Positions 24,773 through 38,660 of a stretch of DNA of 64,000 nt are shown piece after piece. A program made the position numbers and the translations under genes. Source of the DNA: Sabethes cyaneus. Its lineage: Eukaryota; Arthropoda; Insecta; Diptera; Culicidae. Within the stretch, counting starts at the first letter, position 1; each line of letters starts with the position of its first letter. Under the pieces are notes generated by a model. The model saw only the letters and a program-made list of their open reading frames with translations. It was not told the DNA's origin and made no database searches. The stretch is taken from contig NC_071355.1 of the NCBI RefSeq assembly GCF_943734655.1, positions 28,272,464 through 28,336,463 of the forward strand, read 5' to 3'.

Positions 24773-25200
24773 TTATTCAGCGGATACCTTACACCAATTA
24801 ACGAACATATTTAGCAACATTTCCAAATGAAGGTAGTCCTCAATATAGCGTACCACTATGTAAATTTTCAAATCATCGTTGAATAAAAATGACGAACAAA
24901 ATTGGGACCCATTTGCTTCCTTGCGGAACGACAGATACATTAACCAGTGGTGAAGCGACGCAGTGTTCTTCCAGTTAGATAAGATAAAAACCACGATAGC
25001 AATCTGCTCGGTGCTCCCATTGGCAACAATTTATGGAGTAATACTTCATGATCAATTTTGTCGTAAACCACTTTCAGATCCGTAAAGAAGTCATCAACTT
25101 GCGCTCTATCTTCCATAACAGTCGAACAAGTGGTAAAGTAGTCTAACAATAAGTTCGTAGTTACAGATCTACGTGGAACAAAACCATGCTGGGTAGTGTT
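24773..25200 (-). pseudogene. Inverted reverse transcriptase fragment (CR1/Jockey-type)
   Basis: On the minus strand the frames read QHGFVPRRSVTTNL near 25190 and TDLKVVYDKIDHEVLLHKL near 25050 (the palm A box, usually DLKAAFDKIDH). LLSWFLSYLTGR follows, then a degenerate FNDDLKIYIVV near 24880 in place of YADDLKIY. The QG box between them is lost. Orientation is opposite to the endonuclease fragment beside it. Confidence 0.82.
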
Positions 25201-25393
25201 ATGCCAGGTTTTGCTGAAGAAAAATCCGTAGTTTTACTATTTGTTTTCATTACAGTAATAATTTTGCATTAAACTAAGAAAGAGGCAAAATTTGATCAAA
25301 TTTTTAGTTTAAATGAAAGTTTAACCGAAATTTGTGCTTCAATGTGCTTATTATTTTTGCTTAAATGTGTAAAAAAAATTCGCTATGTAGGTA

Positions 25394-25726
25394 CAGGTAT
25401 ACCTCGATAGTACGTATACCTTCGCTTCGTTTAGCGTACGTATTACCGAAATGTATGTACTATCGAATCAAAATCTTAGGCTTTGAAACAATGTTGTATT
25501 ATGCCTAATATTGCATGAAATTTGCAAATTTGCATACACTATTGAATAAATATATATTTTAGTGGTATTGATTTAATATAGCGGGTATTTTTTAACTTTT
25601 TTAAATCAATGATTTTGCCCTTTGTGAAACTTGGAATGAAACAATTAAAGTGTTGCTGGAAAGTGTACGTACTATCGAGGCAAAATGTACGTACTATGGA
25701 GGGTACGTACTATCGAGGTATACCTG
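25394..25726. mobile_element. 333-bp TA-flanked MITE
   Basis: Terminal inverted repeats CAGGTATACCTCGATAGTAC at the left and its complement at the right, bounded by TA at 25392-25393 and 25727-25728, as for Tc1/mariner/pogo elements. The right part carries two further copies of the GTACGTACTATCGAGG word inside the terminus, giving a multimeric end. It has no coding capacity. Confidence 0.85.
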
Positions 25727-25959
25727 TATAGTTTTTTGGTATACCTACAAGAGTTCCTTTTAACACGGATAAACCAAGCTTCATTCCACCTAGATATATC
25801 TTGCACAACATGTGAAAATGTTTTATCGTACAGGTATTCTTGATTGATATTTTAGAGTCAGTGTGTCATGAACGCATTTTAATTGAACCTATTTGGAGGA
25901 AACTAACACTTTTTTGAATCAAATCAGTTTATGACACATTACAAATTTTCCCTTATTCA

Positions 25960-27190
25960 AGGACGCATACTCTCGACTTTCGTCATTCGCCTTTTGTCTA
26001 TGTTTTCCGTATTTCATTTTCATTTTGTGTTGTTTGGTTTGTATCTTTTGTCTTTAATTTTTCGTCTTCGTATTGTTATTGTGTACTTCGTCGCCTTTTG
26101 CTGTCCGTTTCATGTCAATTTTTGCTTATTTATTAAATTTGATTATTGTCACTTTAATAGCTTAGGTCTTTCGCGACTTCTGCAGGGTTGGGATTTGAAC
26201 CCGCGTCCACCAAACCGAGATTAACCGCTCGTTGTTTAGTTTTGTTATCTTGAAAGATTGTTAGTCGGATTTCTAGCATCGTCTTTTTATCTCTTTTCAG
26301 CAATTTGTGTCCATATTTTATCGTATTGTGTAGCGTTTTCGGTTTGATGGCAATGTCATTTGAAGTCTTTTTTTGACATTTCTAGTTGCGATTTTGCTGT
26401 CTTTTCATTGCGTTTTCTGCATCCGTTTATAGTCTCTTCGTCGTTTTGTATTGTTTTATCGCTTTTATGGCGTTTTTCGATATCGTTCTGATGTATATTC
26501 GCCATTTTTTCGCCTTTTGTTTTTTTTCACCGTCTTTTCGTCTACTGGTCTTCACTTCTTTGTCATTAGTCCGTTGTCTTTTCGTTGTGATATTTCTTGT
26601 GAGTTCGTTGTCTTTGTTTTGTTTATTTTAGTGTCCTTTTGTCGTTTTTTCGTCGCCCTTCGTCATTTTATCTTTGGTTTTCGTCATCTCTGTGTTGCAT
26701 TTTCTTGTCGCTGCCTCTTTATCATTTTTATGTCATGCTTTTGTTGGTTTTTCATGACTACCTTTCCTTTATATTTTAGTTGTTTTTAGCATTTTTAGTC
26801 GCTTGTTTTCGACAGCTTCTTGTTGTTTTTTATTGCTAAAATAGCATCTTTTCATTCACATTTTGCCGTCTTATCTTCTTTTTTTTGTCATCCTTTCATC
26901 ATCTTTCGTCTTGTTTGTGGTCAAGATAACAAAACTATTGTATTTTACTTGTCTTTTCGTAGCTGTTTTTTCGTCTTTCTGACATATATTCGCCATTTAT
27001 ATGTTATCCTTTTTGCATGTTTTAAACGTAACACTGCGGTTTTTGTCACAGTTTTGGCGTCTTTTCATCGTATTTTTACGTTATGTTCATTAGATTTGTA
27101 TCGTCTTTTCGCCAACTTTTCATCGGATTTTTGGCAATCTTTTTGTGACTATTCCGTCATCTTATCATCACATTATTGGCTTAGGGAGAA
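25960..27190. repeat. Pyrimidine-rich low-complexity tract (TTTTCGTC words)
   Basis: About 1.2 kb dominated by T and C, with frequent irregular words such as CGTCTTTTCG, TTTTCGTC and TTTTCATC. The plus-strand open frames here are Phe-rich and reflect composition, not genes. The complementary wording (GACGAAAAGACG) appears in the purine-rich tract at 47-49.5 kb. Confidence 0.65.
26168..26226 (-). other. tRNA-like remnant inside the low-complexity tract
   Basis: On the minus strand the sequence GCGGGTTCAAATCCCAACCC has a canonical B box (GGTTCAAATCC) with a partly paired T stem, preceded by GGTTTGGTGGAC. There is no convincing D arm or acceptor stem, so this is not a working tRNA gene. It is probably the head of a decayed tRNA-derived SINE different from the family at 7834. 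Confidence 0.4.
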
Positions 27191-27198
27191 ATGAGTCG

Positions 27199-27405
27199 TC
27201 ATAACACAGAAAAGTAACTTGAAAATGTTAAAATGAAGCCTAATGCCTTAGAAAAGGCACTAGCACAGCGACAAAAAACAACAGCAGGAATCCCATCCGG
27301 TTCAGGAACGTAAGAGCTGTTTAACTTTTTTAGGGCAGCGACAAACATGATGGGCGAAATTTCAGAAATTTCAAACGTATCCAGGTCGACAGAGTATAAC
27401 AAGAC
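27199..27405 (-). pseudogene. Reverse transcriptase N-terminal fragment
   Basis: The minus-strand frame reads ALKKLNSSYVPEPDGIPAVV followed by FCRCASAFSKAL, matching the fingers region of Jockey/CR1-type reverse transcriptases (family: L..SYSPGPDGIPA). It is a lone fragment of about 65 codons with no catalytic box. Confidence 0.72.
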
Positions 27406-29540
27406 TTCTTATTCTATCTAGAAACATCATTATATTATAGCCGTAGTTGGATTATTTGCGGATGGTATGCATTAACTGTGAAGTAGATAAACGTTAGTTA
27501 TTTGGACTAACTTCTTTCTCAGACAGATGATGCTCATTACTGTAAAAGCAGTTAAACGTTCATGCTGGCTCGAAATTATGCGGAGCATTTTAATCTGGGT
27601 GTACTTTTTTAGCTAATTTCAATTTCCCCTGTGCACCCTGTGATAATGTTTTCTTTTATTTTGCATGAAGATATATTGTCGAATGCAATCACTATTCTTT
27701 GATTACCGAATGCAAAAGAAAAATCTATAATGCTGACCTACGTTTTTATGTGGGTAATTTCAATCCTGGCTTGACACGCGTGCTACCGTCATAACTATCG
27801 ACAGCGAATAGCTCATAATAGCTGTCATCGAAATCGACAGGAGCGAATCGGCCGCACCCCGTGCGTGCAATCGAACAGCAAATAAAAAAAATGTAATCTT
27901 CGCTGCCACCGCACCGCGGTCGTCAGCAGGGAGTCAAATTTTCCATACGGGGTCACTCGTCGTTCGTTTGCTCTCGATCTCCAATTGAATACGCAGCAGT
28001 CATCATGCCGCGTCGTCGCGCACTTATTTGGTTTAAATTTAGGCACCCTTTTTTAGAATAAAAAATTGCTGCTGGTGGCATTACGGGCATGCCATGGGAG
28101 AAAAGTTGTCATCATTTAGATTAAAAAATGTGACACTGGCCTATGCTGCTGTCTCGCGTGTTTCACCAGTCGTAGTTTTCGCTTTTTAAACGCTATCCAT
28201 GTAAAAATAAATAGCATAATAGTATTTGAGCTAATTTTAAGTTGGAATTCTTTTGGATGTAGTAGTTAGTCTAATATTTATTAGTATTCTTCTAATCTTA
28301 CAATAAAGCTTCCATTGTCGATCACTCAATAAAAATCCCATTTATATCCTTACCCTTCTATAAAACCCGCTTTCCTACACATGTAGCATTTTGATCCTGC
28401 ACCAGCGGCCAACAAGGAAGGTTCAAAGCATAACACGCAGATAAATATGAAAACGTCACTCGGTGAAGCATGCTGGTGGCGAAGGGGCTAAGCGTTCCAA
28501 TTTTAATTCGAATTAATTAATTTTAATCAAACTAACTGCCGAAGAGCTGCGGCAACAACGAGCTAGTAGACAGGCACAGTTCCTATCATCACAACCATGA
28601 AACAGGCTGTCATGCTGCATCCGATGAGGGTGAAATCAATAACGTTGGTAGTAAACTGAACTGAATTGAGGAAAAAAAGTAGCTCTGCCGAGGCAGCAAA
28701 ACTGTGAAATAACTCATATCAGTCGGGCCGGTCGATCCTCTCGGTCGTCGTCACCACAAACCCACAGAAAGCGGATATGCCACAAAAGCATTATAGCAGA
28801 ATGAGAGGGAAAAAAGACCGACTCCATGCTACACACTCGGTGACACTGAACAGTTACACACACGAAATGGTTGGTTATTGCTAGCTAGCTAGCTAGCAGC
28901 TAGCCAGCCTCGTCGAGTGCCATTCCGCCAGGCCAGGCCAGGCCACCATCGTCAATAACCGAGTCAGCCAGCCAGCAGCCTGATAGAGTGTACAGTTTCC
29001 CGTTATCAGCAGTTTTGTTGTCCTAGTTTATACGGACATGTTTTGCCTTACTGGAAACGGCGACACAGCGCACGTTTTCGATGGATGTGCACACTGCCTG
29101 CCTCTAACTGGCAATGGTTTTGCGGGCCTTTCCCTCCTGACGCGGGTCGATGATAATGAGGGCTGATTTTTCCTGATGGTTTATTACTTTTTCCTGGCAC
29201 AGCTGGAAAATTTCCATATTTTAGTGGGTGTTAAAATAGCAGGCAGGGTTCTTATCAGTGCACTGTTTGTGCGCTGGCTGACATTCGACTGTGAAAGCCG
29301 TGTCTTTACTATGTCTGAATATTTTTAAACTATAAGAAAACATGAGTTATGTTTTGGTTCAATAATCAAGAATCTTCTATTTTCTAGTTCATTTATATTA
29401 TCATTTTATTTACATCTACTCTTTTCAAAAGTAAGTTTAAATGCAGCAATTTAATAGAAAATAAATATATCAAAATAAAAAAAAGCTATAAGTTTGCTCA
29501 ATCAATGTGTACTTGTCTTTTGTACTTGTTTTGTAAACGT
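27406..29540. other. Gene-free stretch, GC-richer from about 27.8 to 29.3 kb
   Basis: No protein or RNA gene could be supported. A palindromic CTAG run lies at 28881-28906, next to GCCAGGCCAGGCC repeats. As at 9.6-14.3 and 54.7-57 kb, composition differs from the AT-rich transposon-filled DNA, which may mark single-copy host sequence. Confidence 0.4.
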
Positions 29541-29829
29541 TTAGACCTGCTTTTTATTTTGCGCCCCGTCTTGAGTTATGTTGGTCCCAAAAATCATCAT
29601 TTTTGCCTTGAGATCTTCGTTTAAATTTATAAATTGTTGAATCACTGTACCAATTGTTTCGATACAAAATCGGAAGCAAATTGGACTTGAATTTGGACTT
29701 GCAGCAGCCATGGCGAAAACGGTCCAGCAACTACTCTCGATCTGTGTTCGTACTGCCAGCGCCACCCCAGAGCGAAGGAGGTGGACATCGAGGGGCACTT
29801 CATGTCCGCCGGATATAGCCGATCCAGTA

Positions 29830-30175
29830 CTTAGGCGCAAGCGTCGACCGGAAATCTGGGTTCGGCCTCCCGACCGTGCTGTGTGACTGTAAAGTTCAGC
29901 ATATGCTAAAGAAGAGCAGTGAGAAAGGCTGATTGCTCCGCGGTTGGGCCCAGAAGTTGGAGTAACCTAGTCAAAATTGACATGCGGAAGAATCGGTTGA
30001 GACCGGTCGTGTCTGAGTGGCAGGCAACTACCTAGAGGGAGCGGTCAAAAATATCGCGACGTCGCGTCTTGCTCATAATGGATGAGGAAACCGACTTGAC
30101 GCTGGACAACAACGACTGGAAGGGGACAGGGTACTTCCACCATCAACGAGGTAAACAATAACGTCAGATCCCTGA
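29830..30175 (+). pseudogene. Fragment of a Tc1/mariner-superfamily transposase
   Basis: A frameshifted series of pieces: RKSGFGLPTVL near 29850 resembles the RxxGSGRP segment between the two helix-turn-helix motifs, and LIMDEETDLTLDNNDWKGTG at about 30072-30131 resembles the first catalytic Asp segment (MDDETY in many relatives). The rest of the catalytic domain is absent. This is the weakest transposase call in the window; it rests on these two motifs. Confidence 0.45.
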
Positions 30176-30654
30176 CATGCCTAGACCTAAACATAAGGTG
30201 GGATACCGACATGAGAGAGAGGAGCCAGCTCAGTGACAGATTGATTGTTTTCGTTGTCTTCTTATTATTATTTTTCATGCAGAAAATTCAAACTGTTCCC
30301 TTTTCAGTCAACATGTTCGGGTTTGCGAGCGGTTTGAAATACTTCCCCTGTTTTATTGAATCAAGTTACCCGGTTCACAGTGACAGTTCATGCCCGGTTT
30401 TCACTGACAGTTCGATGCACAAAAACAATCCCAGGTGGCTCCTCTCTCTCAGGTACCGACCATTCAGAAGCATGTTTTGGCCTAAAAAAATCTAGGTACT
30501 GTAGGATAGCGGATTTTTTTTTCATGCAATTTATTTACTTATCGCAAATGATTAGATTCAAAAATCCGAAATTCTAGTTTGCACCATGACGATTTTACAT
30601 TAAATTTCATAGAGAAGGCGGGCTACGTGCCCCAGCCTGAGCACCCCAGCGGAC

Positions 30655-30870
30655 TCGAACCTAGAATAGAAATTAGACTCGAAATTGTAGTGGATTTCAA
30701 AACTTGAATTTGGACTTCCAATTCAAATTGAAATAGGACCTGAGGTGACAAGAAATTGAATTTGAAATGGGATTAAAATTGGATTTGAAATCGCATTTGA
30801 TACTAGTTTAAAAATCGGAGCGGAAAATGCACTTGATATTAGATACAGAATTTAACCGAGAACGCAGGTA
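30655..30870. repeat. Degenerate minisatellite (GAAATTGGACTT-type)
   Basis: About 215 bases made of imperfect 12-24-base units such as TTGAATTTGGACTT, GAAATTGGATTTGAAAT and GAAATGGG. The same wording recurs near 37.6-38.7, 41.03-41.19 and 54.33-54.65 kb, in both orientations. Confidence 0.7.
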
Positions 30871-30887
30871 ATTCCGATCAGTTCCTA

Positions 30888-30974
30888 ATTCTGCCCTAAA
30901 ACCAAGTTTTCCCACTCAAAACTCTAATGCGCACGTTTTTTGCCTTTCTACTATATAAATATATAGTATAAAGG
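30888..30974 (-). repeat. Short fragment related to the 50-53 kb hairpin-ended elements
   Basis: On the minus strand the stretch near 30895-30935 matches the segment CGTGCGCATTACAGTTTTGA found at 51144-51163. It ends in a palindrome CCTTTCTACTATAT...ATATAGTATAAAGG at 30943-30974, comparable to the hairpin CCTTTGTTATACTA at the starts of the elements at 50302 and 51596. Confidence 0.5.
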
Positions 30975-30976
30975 TA

Positions 30977-31167
30977 CACTCAAGTCTTTTTTTACACGGT
31001 TTGTTTTTTTCGATTACTCAACAACGGTGCAACTTAGGGACCGTTTACAAACTACGTGACGAATGTCGGGCCGGTCCCAAATGTATTGAGAAATAAATGA
31101 ATGGGCCCTAAGTTGCCCCGTTTTTTATAATCGAAAAAACTAACCGTGTAAAAAAAGTACTTGAGTG
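30977..31167. mobile_element. 191-bp TA-flanked MITE
   Basis: Inverted ends CACTCAAGTCTTTTTTTACA at the left, and the complement ending GTACTTGAGTG at the right, extend for about 40 bases with mismatches. TA occurs on both sides (30975-30976 and 31168-31169). The internal pair GGGACCG/GGGCCC-type words also face each other. It lies just upstream of the TG array that hosts the R1-clade element. Confidence 0.75.
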
Positions 31168-31224
31168 TATAGGAATCACTTGAAAAACCAAAAATGCAAA
31201 GAAGGTCTTTCGAAAACTGAGCAT

Positions 31225-34216
<2,992 letters not shown>

Positions 34217-34282
34217 AACCTCCTATAACCTCCAATTTTCATGGTGATTTCTTTGTTGATTTAAAAGTTACATAAAAAAATG

Positions 34283-36750
34283 TGAAAAAAAAAACGAATT
34301 AATCCACCTAGCGGTGTGTCCTGGCTTCTACTGCATTTAAAATACATTTTTGTAACATATTTGCATTAATTAAATATCCAACATCCTAAGATTCATTATT
34401 ATTTGAAAATAACCGTTCACATCTTTCAAACGAAACCAAGTTATTGAAAATCGGACGATTCATTCAAAAGATATTCAAACTTAAACATTTAAGCACCGTA
34501 TGTTAAATCACTCAAAACGCGTAAAACCAAAATACATCAATGAAGGGTTGATGGTATGAGTGACGTATGTATTCATCACTAGCTGTAATTCACAATCGGA
34601 CTAGAAAAGCAGAAAAATTAAGAAAAGCGGTTGATTTAGGCATATACCTAAGTATAGTGGAGTATAGAACTGAAAATGCTAATAAATGGATTTTCCCATA
34701 TAAATTTATACCAATTTCTAACAAATATTGCGCGTATCGGATCGCTTGTGTCATCAAAAAAGACTAGCGCTGGAAAACCATTATTTTTGCCATTCTTAAG
34801 CATGTTTATGGCGCTACTTTTGTATTGTTTCTTTGATCTCATCTCGTTTTCTTAACTCTCTAACGGACAACATCGTAAAAGCAATGCGATCATACCAATG
34901 ACTATTTTTTCATGAAAGTATTCAAAAAAAGCTCCAGTCTCGATTTTCATGCAAAAGCAATTATCAGCAGGAGTGCCAACTAAGAAAAAGTCGAAAATCT
35001 TTGAAATATTCCATATCTAATGCTCTACCCAGTTATTTTTCAGATTTTCAGATATTCTGCAATTCAGATATATTACAAAATTGAAATTAAGCATGTAAAT
35101 TAATCATAGAAAAATTTTGAAGATCAACCATTTTGTTCTAGATGCCCATTTTCATTTAAAGTAAAAAGGAAATATTCACGCTATATTTTTTTCAAAATTT
35201 TTCTGAATTCTTTTTAAAAGATGATAACTCTGACGCATAGTCATAATGTTGTGACATTAATATCAAGAAATCGCTTCTGAACACATTTTTCAATTTGAAT
35301 TGTCAATTCAAATTCGTATGTGACCTTCGTACGAAGCCTTACCCGTTAAACGGTTAACTCATAATTTTCTACATATATTCATTCTGCTCATTTCAAGTCT
35401 GCAAAAATTATCGTTTTTCTTTAAATATATTTTTAGGAATCACTTATAACTATAATAAAACTAAATAAGGTGGTAATAAAGTAAATTAAATGAGCCTTAC
35501 AAATATTACACGCACGCTGGGAGAGAGAATATTGCATGCAGTACGTTCTTTTCAATTTTACTGTTAAATAAGGATTTTGAAGAATAAGGAACAGATATTT
35601 AAAAATATAGTCAACTTAAGGGTTACTTACAGTTAAACAGTACAGGCTTAAAAAAGTGGGGTTTTCTAGATTTTTTTTAGAGAAAACCCTTTAACTGATT
35701 AAAGTGAAAATTTGTGTACATCTTACAATAGCTTTTGGCTATATTTTAACATATTTTGTTATTGAAAAAAGTTATTTAAATAGCTGCTACAGGTAATCTC
35801 CTGGAACTCTTCTAAAATGAGGCGTGCACGATGCGCGTGAGCACGATATCTTTGGACCGAATCGTCGAAAATCGGAAAACCAAAAAGGAATCGGTAATAA
35901 AATATATTATCTATAGATTGATCAATGGATTTAGCAATATAATCATTTTTGACGAAATGGCAGCTTGTTAAACGTAAAAAATCGATTTTTGGGGTAAATT
36001 TTGCTATTAAATTGTCCATAAAATGAGAAATATTGATCGGCGAGGAAAAACCTTCGATTAATCTGTAGAATATATCCTTAGAACACTTGTGTCAAAATTT
36101 GAAGTGATTCGGTTCAGCCGTTTTTGTGAAATCTTGAAATTGAAAATACGGTTTTGAGAAACGGTTTGAAAGCCCGTTTCGCGTTCCTTCTGCAATCGCT
36201 CAGACACGACGTTACAAATATGCGTTTAACTTCGTTAATATTTACCATATTGGCATGAAATTTTCTGTGTGCATAGCTACTTAAATATATGTACACTACG
36301 ATCATGGTATAAACAGAAAATCGATTTTTCGAAAATTCTAACTGTAGTATATAACCTTTTAATCACAGAACAGAAATGGAAGTCCGAACGATTCGGCGAT
36401 CAAAAATGGTGACAGAGTCTTTTTTGTTTTTCTTTTTCTTTGGGAAGGTTTTCGTATAGAGGCGAATAACTACAATATAAGCAGAACGCTCGCTGCCAAT
36501 CGCATAGTAGCTTTCACATGCTTTCGTGTGTATTCGTATGCGTGTTCGTGTGTTTTCGTAGAAACAGGTGACTCGCTACCGCCAGGTTCGCTAGTATTTG
36601 TAGAAAGTAGCATGTACGTGTTTGTATTTCTACTTCCACTTCTGTTCTGTGCCTTAATTATAGATGGTACTGAGAAATAAAAAATAATTATTGTTGCAGT
36701 AGAAAGGCCAGGTCACGCCGCTAGGTGGATTAATTCGGGTTTTTTGGTTT
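34283..36750. mobile_element. 2.4-kb noncoding element with inverted ends
   Basis: The left end near 34295 reads CGAATTAATCCACCTAGCGG followed by TGTCCTGGCTTCTACTGCA. The right end near 36700-36739 is its inverted copy (CTACTGCAA... as complement, then CGCTAGGTGGATTAATTCG), so about 45 bp match with a few differences. The interior is very AT-rich with no domain. The end motif CTAGGTGGATTAA also terminates the elements at 51590 and 53540, which suggests a related family. No target-site duplication could be fixed because both flanks are A/T-homopolymer-like. Confidence 0.6.
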
Positions 36751-36774
36751 TCGGGTTTAATTCGGGTTATGTTC

Positions 36775-37130
36775 CGAAATGGCCACGCCAGGGCAAAATC
36801 ATCAGATAGAGCCAAAACAATAGAAAATGACCTTCCCCGGAGTAATTTCATGAATTTAAATACCCGTATTGCCAGTGTTGCAATCCAAACAGTTCTATAG
36901 CCACAGGAGGTCCCACGGGAACTTATTGCAGAATGGCCATTCCGAGGATAAATTATTATATAGTTTTAAAACAATGAAAAATGACTTTCGGAGTAATTTG
37001 AGGTGTTTTGGATACCCATATTACTATGATTATATCCAAAAACATAAAAAGTGCTTTAATTCTGGAACACATCCTCGAATACCGGATTTCCGGGAACCAG
37101 ATGAACCACTTCCAGTTCTGTTGTAACCAC
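36775..37130. repeat. Diverged tandem repeat, unit about 155 bp
   Basis: Two and a bit imperfect units: GAAATGGCCACGCCAGGGCA with AGAAAATGACCTTCCCCGGAG and AAATACCCGTATTGCC at 36776-36875 recur as GAATGGCCATTCCGAGG, AAAAATGACTTTCGGAG and GGATACCCATATTAC at 36931-37024. A third partial unit may follow. Confidence 0.6.
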
Positions 37131-37555
37131 ACTGAAAGTGGATAAGTTCCTGAATCTTTGGGTGGTAAGAGAGTCCAAGTCGGTCGAAAACTGCCAAAGT
37201 TACAAGCGTTTCAATTTGTCGGACACCCACAACCCCTTGTCGAGCACTTAAAGGGTAAAAAATTTCGAAGCCCCCCCTTTCCAGCCCCTTAAGTGCTACA
37301 TGAAAACTTATTTTATAAAATGTTGTAATTTAACTAGTTCTGAGATGTCACATAGTTTCAGTGCCCTGGAGCGAAGAAAATTTTAGAATTTCGTACTTTG
37401 AAATCTGAAAAGGTACCAGTAATTTCTGATAGTTTATTATATTTCTGATAGTTATTATATTCTAATCTATCTATTTAAATTCTCAGTTTGATAAGTTACA
37501 TTAATTTAAGTCAAGTCAAAAATTATGAAAATTTAGAAAAAAAAACTTGGGGACC
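37131..37555. other. AT-rich spacer
   Basis: No gene or defined element was seen. There is a short local duplication of TTTCTGATAGTT(T)ATTATAT near 37424-37460. Confidence 0.5.
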
Positions 37556-37559
37556 GGAG

Positions 37560-38660
37560 GGTTAAAATTTGACATCAAACCTGACTTGAAATTAGATTTC
37601 ATATTGATCATGAAATTAGGATTGAAATTGAAACTGGGTTTGAAATTGGATTTGGGACTGGATCTATTTTTACGCAGTTAATTTATTTATCGCAAAAATA
37701 CCGCTTTTATTAAAATATTAGTCTTCCGAAACAGACTTACTAGTTACACTTCGAGGAATGCCTTTTGCACATGCCCTACCTTCTCTGAAAAACCTAATGT
37801 TCAACCAAATAATACCTCTAGGTTCTACCGGGAAATCTGAAGTTATAAATTCGATAGCCTCTTGCCATACATTACTTAAATGTAAAAAATTGGTCTAGTC
37901 TCAAGTCGAATTTTAACTGTAATTTTGAGTCTAATATAATTTTAGTTTCAAGTACGATTCGGAGAGTAAATTCAAGAGCAATTTCATGTCCAACCACAAA
38001 TTTAATTTCAAGGCCAATTGAAGGCCAAGTTCTAGTCTAATTTAATGTCCTCATTTAAGTCTAATTCAAGTCAATTCAATTTAAATACAATTTCACCTCT
38101 AAATTCAAGTTCATTCAAGTCCAATTAAAGCAAATTTCAAGTCCAAAAAGCAACACTTTGAACTTAAACGATTTTCTAAGCCTTGACCCTTCTTTATGAC
38201 AAACTTCGCAGCCGGCTGTGTAAGAAGAAGAGAATTACCGGGCCAATGCAACGATACCACTGGCTGGATAGAATTTTAAGTCAAATTTAATGTCTATTTT
38301 AATTCCAATTTTACCTCCGATATCAAGCCCAATTTCTAATGCAATATAATGTCCCATTTGAAATTCAATTTCAAGTTTAGTCTAATTTCATTTTGTAGTC
38401 CATTTTAATATCAAATGAAGTCCAATTATACGTATAATTTCGTGTCCAATTTTCAATCCAACATCAAGGCCAATTTCAAGTCTGATTTCAAGCCTATTTC
38501 AAGTTCAATGTCGAGTTCAATTTCATGTCTTATTTAAAGTCCAATTTCTAATCGAATTTAATTCCAATTTATGTTCGACTTTAAGTCCATTTTCAAGTTT
38601 AGTTTGAAGTTCATTTTGAGTTCAATTTTAAATAAAACACCCAAGTCCAAGTTGAAGTCT
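37560..38660. repeat. Degenerate minisatellite, GAAATTGGACTT-type, two facing blocks
   Basis: Block one (37560-37665) reads TTGAAATTGGATTTGG on the plus strand. Block two (about 37900-38660) has the complement, AAGTCCAATTTCAAGTC, repeated with heavy divergence. Units are about 12-24 bases and irregular. The blocks face each other across about 230 bases, and a SINE fragment lies inside the second block. All open frames within it are compositional. Confidence 0.75.
38178..38272 (-). mobile_element. SINE fragment, copy 4
   Basis: Matches the middle of the SINE in complement: AAGCCTTGACCC, then ACTTCGCAGCCGGCTGTG, GGGCCAATGCAACGATAC. The tRNA-like head is missing. It lies within the minisatellite block, which resumes on both sides. 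Confidence 0.7.

Noticed and set aside
25931..27194. Plus-strand Phe-rich frames that look like membrane proteins
   Set aside because: They are compositional effects of a T-rich tract; apparent hydrophobic segments arise from TTT codons.
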